Assembly (NCBI GenBank): GCA_002356635.1
Contig: CP023454.1
Span: 1,472,501-1,536,500 of the forward strand
Reading direction: 5' to 3'
Origin: Rhodobacteraceae bacterium QY30
GTDB taxonomy: Bacteria > Pseudomonadota > Alphaproteobacteria > Rhodobacterales > Rhodobacteraceae
Length of the DNA stretch: 64,000 nt
Positions 33,510 through 41,558 of the stretch are shown here, one piece after another. Numbering within the stretch: position 1 is the stretch's first letter; every line of letters starts with the position of its first letter. A model generated the notes under the pieces. That model had not been told where the DNA came from, made no database searches, and saw nothing but the letters and a program-made list of their open reading frames with translations. The position numbers and the translations under genes were made by a program.

Positions 33510-34562
33510 ATGACGTTCAAGAGGATGATCCACGCGGTGGATACCCATGCGGGCACGCCAATGCGGGTCATCACGGGCGGGGTTCCCCACGTTCCGGGGG
33601 CCTCGAGCTATGAAAAGATGCAGTGGCTGCGCGAAAACGACGACCAGTTGCGCAAGTTGATGCTGCGCGAACCGCGTGGCTATCCGGCGCATTGCTGCAA
33701 CCTGATCGTGCCGCCCAGTCACCCCGACGCCGATGCAGGCTATATCATCATGGAGCAGATCGAATATCCCGTCATGTCCGGCGGCAACACGATCTCGGTC
33801 GTCACCGTTCTTCTGGAGATGGGTCTTCTGCCGATGATCGAGCCGGTCACGGAACTGACGCTGGAAGCGCCCGCGGGCCTGATTCGCGTCAGGGCCGACT
33901 GTCAGAACGGCAAGGTGAAGGCCGTCACCTTCAAGAACGTCCCCGCCTTCGCTGCCCATCTGGATGCAGTGATCGACGTGCCGCATCTGGGCAAGGTTCG
34001 GGTCGATGTGGGTTGGGGCGGGATGTTCTACGTCATCGCCGACGTGCGCCAGTTCAAGGGTCTGGAGCTGAAGCCCGAACACGGGCGGGAAATCACGCGG
34101 GTGTCGTCGATGATCCGCGAGGCGGCCATCGAACAGCTTCCGGTGGCCCATCCCGATTACCCCGGCGTCGGCATCACGATCTCGCAGCTTTCCGGTCCGA
34201 CCGAAGATCCGCGTGCCGACTGGAAGAACGCGGTGACGATGGCGTCGGGCGGCTTTTCCTGGGACAACCCGGCCACCTGGACGGGGGCTATCGACCGATG
34301 CCCCTGCGGCACGGGCACCTGCGCAAAGATGGCAGTGCTTCATGCCAAGGGCGAGCTGGCGCTGGACCGGCCCTTCCGGCACCAGAGCATCCTCGGCAAC
34401 GTCTACACAGGCCACCTGGTCGAGGAGCTGGCGCTGCACGGTCGACAGGCGGTGGTGCCGACCATCACCGGAACAAGCTGGATCTTCGCCATGAACACGC
34501 TGGTGCTGGACCCCGACGATCCCTTCACCGAAGGTTTCACCGTGGGTGACACCTGGGCCTGA
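33510..34562 (+). CDS. Proline racemase-family protein (Ser/Cys type), probable hydroxyproline 2-epimerase or dehydratase
   Basis: 350 residues from MTFKRMIHAVDTHAGTPMR, with GGGGAGGG upstream. Proline racemase fold with two symmetric halves. The first catalytic position, Cys in MCGH of proline racemase and 4-hydroxyproline epimerase, is Ser90 in VMSGGNTI. The second is Cys266 in RCPCGTGTC. As I recall, Ser/Cys members form a distinct group reported to act on 4-hydroxyproline and/or trans-3-hydroxyproline. With the facing D-imino-acid oxidase, deaminase and aldehyde dehydrogenase genes, 4-hydroxyproline 2-epimerisation is the best fit; trans-3-hydroxyproline dehydration is the alternative. 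Confidence 0.85.
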   Translation: MTFKRMIHAVDTHAGTPMRVITGGVPHVPGASSYEKMQWLRENDDQLRKLMLREPRGYPAHCCNLIVPPSHPDADAGYIIMEQIEYPVMSGGNTISVVTVLLEMGLLPMIEPVTELTLEAPAGLIRVRADCQNGKVKAVTFKNVPAFAAHLDAVIDVPHLGKVRVDVGWGGMFYVIADVRQFKGLELKPEHGREITRVSSMIREAAIEQLPVAHPDYPGVGITISQLSGPTEDPRADWKNAVTMASGGFSWDNPATWTGAIDRCPCGTGTCAKMAVLHAKGELALDRPFRHQSILGNVYTGHLVEELALHGRQAVVPTITGTSWIFAMNTLVLDPDDPFTEGFTVGDTWA

Positions 34563-34663
34563 CCGGGGCTTGATCGGGGGGGCATAGCGCGGGCGGGGCA
34601 ATCCCTGTTTGTCATCCCGCGCCGTGCCCGCTATCCGCGCCACGACCGAAGCAGGAGCGTGAC

Positions 34664-35338
34664 ATGACCCTTGAGTTGCAGGATGTGCCCGACCTGGGGA
34701 CGACGCCGACCGCCTCCGAGGTCATCCTGCGGCATCTGCGGGGCGCGATCGTTTCAGGCGACTTGGCGGAAGGCGTGCCGATCCGGCAGGATGACGTCGC
34801 CCGACTGTTCAACGTAAGCAAGATCCCGGTGCGCGAGGCGCTGAAACGGCTGGAGGCCGAAGGGTTCGTGGCCTTCCAGCGCAACCGCGGCGCCACCGTT
34901 GCCCGCCTGTCCGAACCCGAGATCGTGCAGATCTTCGAGGTGCGCGCCATTCTGGAAGCGAACGCAATTCGCCTTTCCGTCCCGAAGATGACAGAGGTCG
35001 ATTTCGACCGGGCAGGGCAGAGTGCCGAGGCCTTTGCGCGCGAACCCGACGTGTCGCGTTGGGCGGCGCTCAATTGGGACTTCCACGCCAGTCTGTATGC
35101 GGCGGCGGACCGGCCCTACCTGATCCGCCTGATCCGTTCCGTGAATGATCGGGTCGAACGGTACTTGCGCGTGCAACTGACGGTCAGCGGCGGCCATGCA
35201 ACGGCGGTGGCCGAACATGCCGCGATTCTGGCCGCCTGTCGCGCCGGGGACGCGGATCGCGCCGCGACACTGGTCTACGACCACATCATGCAGGCCTGCC
35301 AGTCCCTGCAAACCCACCTTCGGGCGGCAGGTCGGTAG
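34664..35338 (+). CDS. GntR-family (FCD) transcriptional regulator
   Basis: 224 residues, second GntR/FCD regulator of this island. The helix-turn-helix reads DDVARLFNVSKIPVREALKRLEAEGFV. The FCD domain follows (VRAILEANAIRLSVPKM, LNWDFHASLYAAADRPYLIRLIRSVNDRVERYL, EHAAILAACRAGDADRAATLVYDHI), with Asp/His residues typical of a metal-dependent ligand pocket. It lies between the racemase-family gene and the MOSC fusion on the same strand, so it could control either. GACCGAAGCAGGAG precedes the ATG. Confidence 0.88.
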   Translation: MTLELQDVPDLGTTPTASEVILRHLRGAIVSGDLAEGVPIRQDDVARLFNVSKIPVREALKRLEAEGFVAFQRNRGATVARLSEPEIVQIFEVRAILEANAIRLSVPKMTEVDFDRAGQSAEAFAREPDVSRWAALNWDFHASLYAAADRPYLIRLIRSVNDRVERYLRVQLTVSGGHATAVAEHAAILAACRAGDADRAATLVYDHIMQACQSLQTHLRAAGR

Positions 35339-35461
35339 AGGCATGGGAAATGCCGCGTTCCGGAAAGGCCGCGCGGTGGGGTTGCGAAAGACTTTGACCA
35401 TCCCGTCCCCGGCGCCCTTGGCCGTGGGGCCGGAACTCACCCGACCGGAAAAGGATTCACG

Positions 35462-37705
35462 ATGCACATGTCCGAACTTGGTGCCGTCACCGCGCTTTGG
35501 CGCTATCCGGTCAGCTCCCTTGGGGGCGAACGGCGCTCGACCTTGCAGGTCGGCGGGGCAGGGGTGGTTCATGACCGCAGTCATGCCCTTGTCGATGCCG
35601 AGACCGGCCAGACCATCAATCCGGCCCAGCGGCAATGGCAGTTCGCCCCGCAGATCCTGTCGCGGATCGGCCAGGATGGCGCGCCGGAGCTTTCGTTCGA
35701 CGGTCTCTACTGGCATGGGCCCGACGATCCGGCCTGCCTTGAGGAGATGGCGGCGGCGTTCGGCCGCAAGGTCCGGTTGCACCCCTACGGCGCGCGTCTG
35801 GACAAGGCCCCCGTCACGCATCGCTACAGCCTGAGCCCCCTGCATCTGATCAGCCAGCAGGCCCTTGCAACCCTGCGGCGGCTGATCCCCGGTGCCCATG
35901 TCGACGAACGACGTTTCCGTCCGAATGTCGTGGTGGACTTTCAGGGCGCAATGGGTGCCACCCCGGAATACAGCCTGATCGGGCAGGAGTTCCGGATCGG
36001 CGGGCTGCGCCTGCGCGGGCTGCAGAAAGCCGGACGGTGCAGCTTCACGACGCTGAAACAGCTGGGCCTGACCGAGGATCGTGCCGTCCTTCAGACGCTG
36101 ATCGCCCACTTCGAACGCGACTTCGGCATCTACTGCGAAATCCTGGACGAGGGCATTCTGTCGACCGGCGACCGTCTGACGCTGGAGGACAAGGCGGTTC
36201 CGGTCAGCCCGGTGGTGATCGTCGGCGCGGGGCAGGCGGCCGGGGTGGCTGCCAAGACGCTGCGGGAACTGGGTTATGACGGCGAAATCCGCATCTTTGG
36301 CGATGAAGCGCGCGCGCCCTATGAACGGCCCCCCCTGTCCAAGGCTTTCGGTGCCCCGAATGCGGCGCCTGCTGCGCTGACGCAGGTCCTGTCACCTGAC
36401 GAGGCGGGGGATCTGGACGTCCAGATGCATCTGGGAGAGGTGGTGATCGGCATCGATCGCGTCGCGCGGACCATCGAGACCCGGGGCGGCGCGGTGCATC
36501 CCTATGGGCGGCTGATCCTTGCGACGGGCGGTTCGGTGAAGACCCTGCCGCAGCTGAGCCGCGGTTTCGGGCGTGTCCTGACCCTGCGAACGGCCGACGA
36601 CGCCGAGGCGCTGGCACGCGGCCTTGCCGGTGCCCGGTCGGTCTTCGTGCTGGGTGGCGGCTGGCTGGGGCTCGAGATTGCCGCCGCCGCCCGGCAGCGC
36701 GGTCTGGACGTGACGCTTTTCGCCCGGCAGGACCGGGTCTGCTCGCGGGTCTTGCCGGCCGCCGTTGCCGATGTGGTGGCCGCACTCCACGCGGAACAGG
36801 GAGTCCGGCTGGTTCTGGGCCCGCTGCCCGCGTTCACCGAAGGGCCGGAGTCCGTCACCGCGGAATGCGACGGTCAGGTCGAACAGGCGGACCTTCTGGT
36901 GGTGGCCATCGGCATCGTCGCCAACGACAGCCTGGCGCGGCAGGCCGGACTGCCCTGTGACGAAGGCATCCTGACCGATGAAAACGGCGCCACAAGCGAT
37001 CCTTTCGTCTATGCCGTGGGCGACGTGGCGCGGCAAAGGGTTGCCGCCGTCCCGCGCGGCCTCAGGATCGAAAGCTGGCACAACGCCAACGATCAGGCCG
37101 CCCGCGCCGCGCGCGCGATGCTGCACCGGGAAAACCCGCCGCCGGCGCTGCCGCGGTTCTGGTCGGACCAGTTCGGCCACACGATCCACATCGCCGGCTT
37201 GCCGGACCCGGCCGCGCAACCCCTCACGGCACAGTCGGACGAACGGTTCTGGGACTTTGGCGATTTCGCGATCGGCATCGACCAGCCCGCGCGCATCCAC
37301 CGGTTCGCGCTGTCAAAGCGCACCGAAGCGGTTTCCCCGCCGTCCGATCCGGCCGAAGACGGACCGCCCGCCGATGCGGTGAAGCACGCCTTCCCCGATC
37401 TGTCCGACCTGAGTGAAGGCGAATTGCGCAAGGTCCGGTTCGCGCCGCTGGGCGATCTGGTGGTGACGCGCATCGGCGCGAATATCCACGCGGTGGCCGA
37501 GCGATGTCCGCATGCCGATGCCTCGCTGGCGGAAGGGATGATCGACGGCCACCGTATCGTCTGCCCCTTGCATTTCGCCGAATTCGACCTGCGCGACGGA
37601 CGCCCCTACAATGCGCCTAAGGGCTGCCCTCGGGCGCGAACCTATCGCATTGCCGAGGACGCCGGTCACACCTGGATCTGGCTTCCGCCGCACCGCGACG
37701 ACTGA
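35462..37705 (+). CDS. MOSC - FAD/NAD(P)H reductase - Rieske [2Fe-2S] three-part fusion protein
   Basis: 747 residues in one uninterrupted frame. Residues ~4-235 are MOSC_N plus MOSC, the molybdenum-cofactor sulfur-carrying fold of mARC and YcbX; LQKAGRCSFTTLKQLG holds the candidate Mo-ligand Cys193. Residues ~248-600 are a putidaredoxin-reductase-type flavoprotein: FAD site VVIVGAGQAAGVAAKTL, ERPPLSK, NAD site VFVLGGGWLGLEIA (~393), and YAVGDVA. Residues ~640-747 are a Rieske ferredoxin: C682-P-H684 and C701-P-L-H704. The parts make a complete NAD(P)H-to-[2Fe-2S]-to-Mo chain in one polypeptide, presumably an N-oxygenated-compound reductase. Substrate unknown. Confidence 0.88.
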   Translation: MHMSELGAVTALWRYPVSSLGGERRSTLQVGGAGVVHDRSHALVDAETGQTINPAQRQWQFAPQILSRIGQDGAPELSFDGLYWHGPDDPACLEEMAAAFGRKVRLHPYGARLDKAPVTHRYSLSPLHLISQQALATLRRLIPGAHVDERRFRPNVVVDFQGAMGATPEYSLIGQEFRIGGLRLRGLQKAGRCSFTTLKQLGLTEDRAVLQTLIAHFERDFGIYCEILDEGILSTGDRLTLEDKAVPVSPVVIVGAGQAAGVAAKTLRELGYDGEIRIFGDEARAPYERPPLSKAFGAPNAAPAALTQVLSPDEAGDLDVQMHLGEVVIGIDRVARTIETRGGAVHPYGRLILATGGSVKTLPQLSRGFGRVLTLRTADDAEALARGLAGARSVFVLGGGWLGLEIAAAARQRGLDVTLFARQDRVCSRVLPAAVADVVAALHAEQGVRLVLGPLPAFTEGPESVTAECDGQVEQADLLVVAIGIVANDSLARQAGLPCDEGILTDENGATSDPFVYAVGDVARQRVAAVPRGLRIESWHNANDQAARAARAMLHRENPPPALPRFWSDQFGHTIHIAGLPDPAAQPLTAQSDERFWDFGDFAIGIDQPARIHRFALSKRTEAVSPPSDPAEDGPPADAVKHAFPDLSDLSEGELRKVRFAPLGDLVVTRIGANIHAVAERCPHADASLAEGMIDGHRIVCPLHFAEFDLRDGRPYNAPKGCPRARTYRIAEDAGHTWIWLPPHRDD

Positions 37706-37856
37706 CGGTCCCGGCAAGGGAACCCGCGTTCGAACCGGCACCGCCCTTCGGGCCCGGCGCCGACGTCGCATCACTGGCGAGCGCGCCAGCGCACAGGGGA
37801 GGGCGTAAGCGGATCTTCCTGCGCCGCGAACGCACGGCAGAAAAGATCTGTCCAGT

Positions 37857-37870
37857 TTGCGCCGTATCAA
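37857..37870 (+). promoter_or_regulatory. NnrR/FNR-type box upstream of the nitrite-locus membrane protein
   Basis: TTGCGCCGTATCAA fits TTG-N8-CAA. It lies 56 bases before the ATG at 37926 and shares the TTGCG half with the boxes before nirK and pseudoazurin. It suggests that this transcript answers to NnrR. Confidence 0.65.
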
Positions 37871-37925
37871 GGACGGACGGTCCGAAGGGGCCAATATCGG
37901 GGGGAATACGGCGCGGAAGGTTCGG

Positions 37926-39275
37926 ATGCCCGGCAAGCAGCTTTCACCCTGGACACTGGCGTGGTTCGGTGCAGCCATGCTGTTCCTGCTGCTGTCGCTG
38001 GCGACGGCGATGTCGGGGGCGGTCGGTCCCGGCGACTGGTCGCGCGGGGCGGGGTTTGCTGCGGTTCACCTTTTCACGCTGGGATGGCTTTGCCTGATGG
38101 TCATGGGGGCGCTGGTCCAGTTCGTGCCGGTGCTGACCGCCCAGCCCCTGGCGCGGCCGCGCCTTGCGCTGCCGGCGTTGCTGCTGGGGGCGGCCGGAAC
38201 GCTGGCACTGGCGGCGGGCTTCCTCTGGCTGGACGGGCATGAGGCGATGCGTCCCTTCTTGCGGGCCGCGCCCGTCCTTCTGGCGCTGTCCTTCGGGCTG
38301 ACGGCAGCCATGATCGCACCGCCGCTTCTGGCGCGTGCCAGCCGGGCGCTGTCCGAGGTGCGGATGGTCCTTCTGGCGCTGGTCGCACTGGCGGCGCTCT
38401 GGATCAGCGGGACGGCGATGGCCCTCCAACTCGGCGGAGTGGACCGGATGCCCGACATCCTGCCCGAGGGCCTGCCGCTGCATGTCCTGATCGGTATCGG
38501 CGGCTGGCTGTCGCTGGCGGCCTTCGGGGTCAGCTACAAGCTGTTTGCGATGTTCCTGCTGGCCCCGGAACAGACAGGGCCGGTTCGTCGTGCGGTATTT
38601 GGGGCCGCTTGGCTGGCCCTTGTCGCCATGCTGGGGGCCGGGGCCGCACTGTTGGCCGGGTACCCGGTGGGCGCGTGGGTTTTTGCCGCTCTGGCCGTGC
38701 TCTTGCCCATCGCCGCCGGGTTTTACCTGGCCGAGGTGGCGCGGATCTGGCGCCTGCGCCGCCGGCCGAAGCCCGAGGGCAACATGCTCTGGAGCCGCGC
38801 GGCGCTGATGTTCCTGGCGCTTGCGTCGATTCTTGCGGGGCCGGGGCTGTGGCAGGGAGGTGTCTGGGCCGAAGCGGCGATCTTTGTCGCGCTGGCGGGA
38901 TGGCTGTCGCTGCTGACCTTGGCGCAGATCATCAAGATCACCAGTTTCCTGACCTGGATCCAGATCTTCGCGCCGCGGATCGGGCGCAGCCCTGTGCCGC
39001 AGGTCCAGCAACTGACCGATCCGCGGACCGACACTCTTTGCCTGATGCTGTGGTCGGGCGGTGTGGCGGCGGCCACCCTGTCCCTGCTGCTGTCCTGGCC
39101 CTCGGTCTTCCGCCTGTCGGTCGCCGCCTTGTTCCTGGCAGCGCTGGCGGTGGCGGTCGAACTGGTGCGGATCCGGCGGCTGTCGCATCTGGATCCGTCG
39201 CTGCGCCCAGCCAGTCTTCCGCCCGTCATCCGTCCCGTTCCCGTTCCCGTTCCTCAACCCGAGATCCGAACATGA
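37926..39275 (+). CDS. Polytopic membrane protein of the nitrite-reductase locus
   Basis: 449 residues from MPGKQLSPWTLAWFG (GGAAGG upstream), with about twelve hydrophobic helices. Histidines sit in helices such as AAVHLFTLGWLCLMVMGALVQFVPVL and PLHVLIGIGGWLSLAAFGVSYKLFAMF. These recall the helices of NnrS and heme-copper oxidase subunit I-like proteins, so metal or heme binding is possible but unproven. The tail is a Pro/Val repeat (RPVPVPVPQPEIRT). Its stop overlaps the DUF2249 start by 4 bases, and an NnrR box lies upstream. Role in denitrification is from context only. Confidence 0.75.
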   Translation: MPGKQLSPWTLAWFGAAMLFLLLSLATAMSGAVGPGDWSRGAGFAAVHLFTLGWLCLMVMGALVQFVPVLTAQPLARPRLALPALLLGAAGTLALAAGFLWLDGHEAMRPFLRAAPVLLALSFGLTAAMIAPPLLARASRALSEVRMVLLALVALAALWISGTAMALQLGGVDRMPDILPEGLPLHVLIGIGGWLSLAAFGVSYKLFAMFLLAPEQTGPVRRAVFGAAWLALVAMLGAGAALLAGYPVGAWVFAALAVLLPIAAGFYLAEVARIWRLRRRPKPEGNMLWSRAALMFLALASILAGPGLWQGGVWAEAAIFVALAGWLSLLTLAQIIKITSFLTWIQIFAPRIGRSPVPQVQQLTDPRTDTLCLMLWSGGVAAATLSLLLSWPSVFRLSVAALFLAALAVAVELVRIRRLSHLDPSLRPASLPPVIRPVPVPVPQPEIRT

Positions 39276-39781
39276 CCGCACCCGCGCCGCTTGAACTGGA
39301 TATCCGCGCGCTGCTTGCGCGGGGCGAAGAGCCCTTCGCCGCCATCATGTCCGCCGTGGATCAGCTTGAGGCCGGGCAGGCGTTGCGCCTGATCGCGCCG
39401 TTCCGGCCCGCGCCGCTGTTCGGCGTGATGGCCAATCGCGGCTTTGACTGTGCCGATCGTGAACGCCCCGACGGCGCGTGGGAGGTCACCTTCACTCCGC
39501 TTGGCCCCGCGCCCGACACGGGGCTTGCGCCCGGCTCGGCCCCGGGCGCGGCCTTCTGGCCCGATCCCGCGCAGGTGCTGGATCTGGCGGGCCTGCCGCC
39601 GCCCGAACCAATGGTGCGCATCCTGGAAACGCTGGCCGCCATGACGCCCGGAGAGGTGCTGTTCGCGCTTCTGGACCGCGAACCGATGTTCCTGTTCCCC
39701 GAACTGGCCCACCGCGGCCACGAATGGGCAGGGAACTTTGCCCCCGACGGGCTGTCCTATCGCCTCATGATCCGAAGCTGA
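39272..39781 (+). CDS. Protein with two DUF2249 domains
   Basis: 169 residues. Two DUF2249 units are visible: about 7-70 (LELDIRALLARGEEPF ... FRPAPLFGVMANRGF) and about 98-169 (PPPEPMVRILETLAAMTPGEVLFALLDREPMFLFPELAHRGHEW). The linker is Pro/Ala/Gly-rich. DUF2249 proteins are SirA/TusA-like in fold and recur near nitrite and nitric oxide reductase genes; their biochemical role is not known. Coupled by overlapping ATGA to the membrane protein upstream and 6 bases before the DUF59 gene. Confidence 0.85.
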   Translation: MTAPAPLELDIRALLARGEEPFAAIMSAVDQLEAGQALRLIAPFRPAPLFGVMANRGFDCADRERPDGAWEVTFTPLGPAPDTGLAPGSAPGAAFWPDPAQVLDLAGLPPPEPMVRILETLAAMTPGEVLFALLDREPMFLFPELAHRGHEWAGNFAPDGLSYRLMIRS

Positions 39782-39787
39782 TCGGCC

Positions 39788-40063
39788 ATGACGCTTCTGG
39801 ACCAGATCGAGGACCGTTTGAAAGGGGTGCTGGACCCCGAAACCGGGCGCAACCTGATCGCCATGGGGATGATCTACGCCATCCGCATTGACGGCGATCG
39901 GGTCGAGGTCGACATGTCCGCCACCACGCGTGGCTGTCCGCTGGCCGAGATGCTGCGACTGGGTGTCGAAACGGCGGTGCTGGGGATCGAGGGTGTCCGC
40001 GCCGCCGATGTCCGGCTGGTCTGGGATCCGCCCTGGACGCCCGCGCGGATGGCCCCGTTCTGA
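39788..40063 (+). CDS. DUF59/MIP18-family iron-sulfur assembly protein
   Basis: 91 residues. It matches the PaaD/SufT type: LLDQIEDRLKGVLDPETGRNLIAMGMIYAIRIDGD at the start and the Cys-containing MSATTRGCPLAEML segment, ending VRLVWDPPWTPARM. These small proteins help mature iron-sulfur clusters on client proteins. No clear ribosome site of its own; translation probably continues from the DUF2249 gene 6 bases upstream. Its place before nirK suggests a client among the denitrification proteins. Confidence 0.85.
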   Translation: MTLLDQIEDRLKGVLDPETGRNLIAMGMIYAIRIDGDRVEVDMSATTRGCPLAEMLRLGVETAVLGIEGVRAADVRLVWDPPWTPARMAPF

Positions 40064-40372
40064 TCCTTGGCCCCGTCTGATCCCTGACTGCGTCTGACCC
40101 GACGACCGGCCTCGACCGCCGCTGCCCCCCCCCGACGCGCCTGGCATCCGTTGCCGGGCGCGCCCGTTTTCAAGCCCCGGCCAGGCGGCCCCTTTCGGGG
40201 AGTGTCCGTGCCTCGGACGGACGAAAATCGCACGCTCTTTGCGCTGCCGCAAGCAAGGCGGCGAAACGGACGGAGTTCCTTGTTCCGGCGCAACGTAGCG
40301 GCGGGGCAAAGCCGTCATTGTCATGCTCAACCGGAACGATCCGGGTCATGACTGCCCGATAGGAGAAACGCA
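40064..40372. other. Intergenic region before nirK
   Basis: 309 bases with no gene. It includes a run of eight C's near 40125 and the NnrR/FNR box at 40239-40252. A leader of roughly 85 bases to the nirK ATG is expected if transcription begins about 41 bases past the box centre. Confidence 0.5.
40239..40252 (+). promoter_or_regulatory. NnrR/FNR-type box upstream of nirK
   Basis: TTGCGCTGCCGCAA is a perfect TTGCG-N4-CGCAA palindrome, the form described for NnrR sites in Rhodobacter. Its centre lies about 127 bases before the nirK ATG. Confidence 0.8.
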
Positions 40373-41494
40373 ATGACCATGCCATCTGTCAGCCGCCGCA
40401 CCATCCTGGCCGGTGCCGCCCTTGCAGGCGCCCTTTCACAGGTGCGCACCGCGGCGGCCGAAACGACCGCGGTGCTGACCTCGGCCACGCCCACGGATGT
40501 CGAAAGCCTGCCGCGCGTGAAGGTGAAGCTGGTCGATCCGCCCTTCGTCCATGAACACGAACAGATCGCGACCGGCGGACCGAAGGTCGTCCAGTTCGAG
40601 ATGACAATCCAGGAAAAGAAGATCAAGCTGGACGACAGCGGCGCGGAAATCTGGGCCTCGACCTTCAACGGCACCGTGCCCGGCCCGCTGATGGTGGTGC
40701 ATGAAGGCGACTATGTCGAACTGACGCTGATCAACGCCCCCACCAACGAGCTGATGCACAACATCGACTTCCACAGCGCCACCGGCGCGCTGGGGGGCGG
40801 GGCGCTGACCCAGGTCAACCCCGGCGAAAAGACCATCCTGCGCTTCAAGGCCACCAAACCGGGCGTATTCGTCTACCACTGCGCCCCTCCGGGCATGGTC
40901 GCCTGGCACGTCGTCTCGGGCATGAACGGCGCGATCATGGTGCTGCCGCGCGACGGCCTGAAGGGCCGCGACGGCGAGCCCGTGCCCTATGACAAGCTCT
41001 ATTACATCGGCGAACAGGACTTCTACCTGCCGCGCGACGAGAAGGGCAACTGGAAGACCTACGCGAGCCCGGGCGAAAGCTACGAAGACACGGTCGCCGT
41101 GATGAAAACGTTGACGCCGACGCATGTGGTGTTCAACGGCGCGGTGGGCGCGCTGACCGGCGACAATGCGATGACCGCCAAGGTCGGCGACCGGGTGGCC
41201 TTTGTCCACAGCCAGGCGAACCGCGACACGCGGCCCCACCTGATCGGCGGGCACGGCAACTACGTCTGGGCGACCGGCAAGTTCAACAACCCGCCGGAAC
41301 TCGGGCTGGAAACCTGGTTCATCCCGGGCGGCACGGCGGGGCTGATGGTCTACACCTTCGAACAGCCCGGCATCTATGCCTACGTGAACCACAACCTGAT
41401 CGAAGCCTTCGAACTGGGCGCGGCGGCACATGTGAAGGTCGAGGGGGAATGGAACGACGATCTGATGAAGCAGATCCTCGCGCCATCGGCCTGA
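40373..41494 (+). CDS. nirK: Copper-containing nitrite reductase
   Basis: 373 residues. Twin-arginine-like signal ([15 protein letters not shown] ... AAA). Two cupredoxin domains carry a full ligand set: His129 (type 1) and His134 (type 2) in MHNIDFH; His169 (type 2) and Cys170 (type 1) in YHCAPPG; His179 and Met184 (type 1) in WHVVSGM; and the neighbouring-subunit type 2 His in YVNHNLIEA. It reduces nitrite to nitric oxide in the periplasm as a trimer. Electrons probably come from the pseudoazurin or cytochrome c550 encoded in the window. GGAGAAACGCA precedes the ATG. Confidence 0.98.
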   Translation: MTMPSVSRRTILAGAALAGALSQVRTAAAETTAVLTSATPTDVESLPRVKVKLVDPPFVHEHEQIATGGPKVVQFEMTIQEKKIKLDDSGAEIWASTFNGTVPGPLMVVHEGDYVELTLINAPTNELMHNIDFHSATGALGGGALTQVNPGEKTILRFKATKPGVFVYHCAPPGMVAWHVVSGMNGAIMVLPRDGLKGRDGEPVPYDKLYYIGEQDFYLPRDEKGNWKTYASPGESYEDTVAVMKTLTPTHVVFNGAVGALTGDNAMTAKVGDRVAFVHSQANRDTRPHLIGGHGNYVWATGKFNNPPELGLETWFIPGGTAGLMVYTFEQPGIYAYVNHNLIEAFELGAAAHVKVEGEWNDDLMKQILAPSA

Positions 41495-41508
41495 CAGGCC
41501 GCGCCTTC

Positions 41509-41535
41509 GGGCCGTCCCTTTCCCGGGGGCGGCCC
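41509..41535 (+). terminator. Hairpin between nirK and nirV
   Basis: GGGCCG...CGGCCC encloses a CCC/GGG inner stem just after nirK, with no T-run. It is likely a partial terminator or mRNA stabiliser, so nirK would be made in excess of nirV. Confidence 0.4.
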
Positions 41536-41558
41536 CATTCCTTCCCAGGAGAGAGGTC

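Noticed and set aside
37857-37925. N-terminal extension of the nitrite-locus membrane protein from a TTG
   Set aside because: The TTG is part of an NnrR/FNR box, and the ATG at 37926 has a better ribosome site and starts the first membrane helix.
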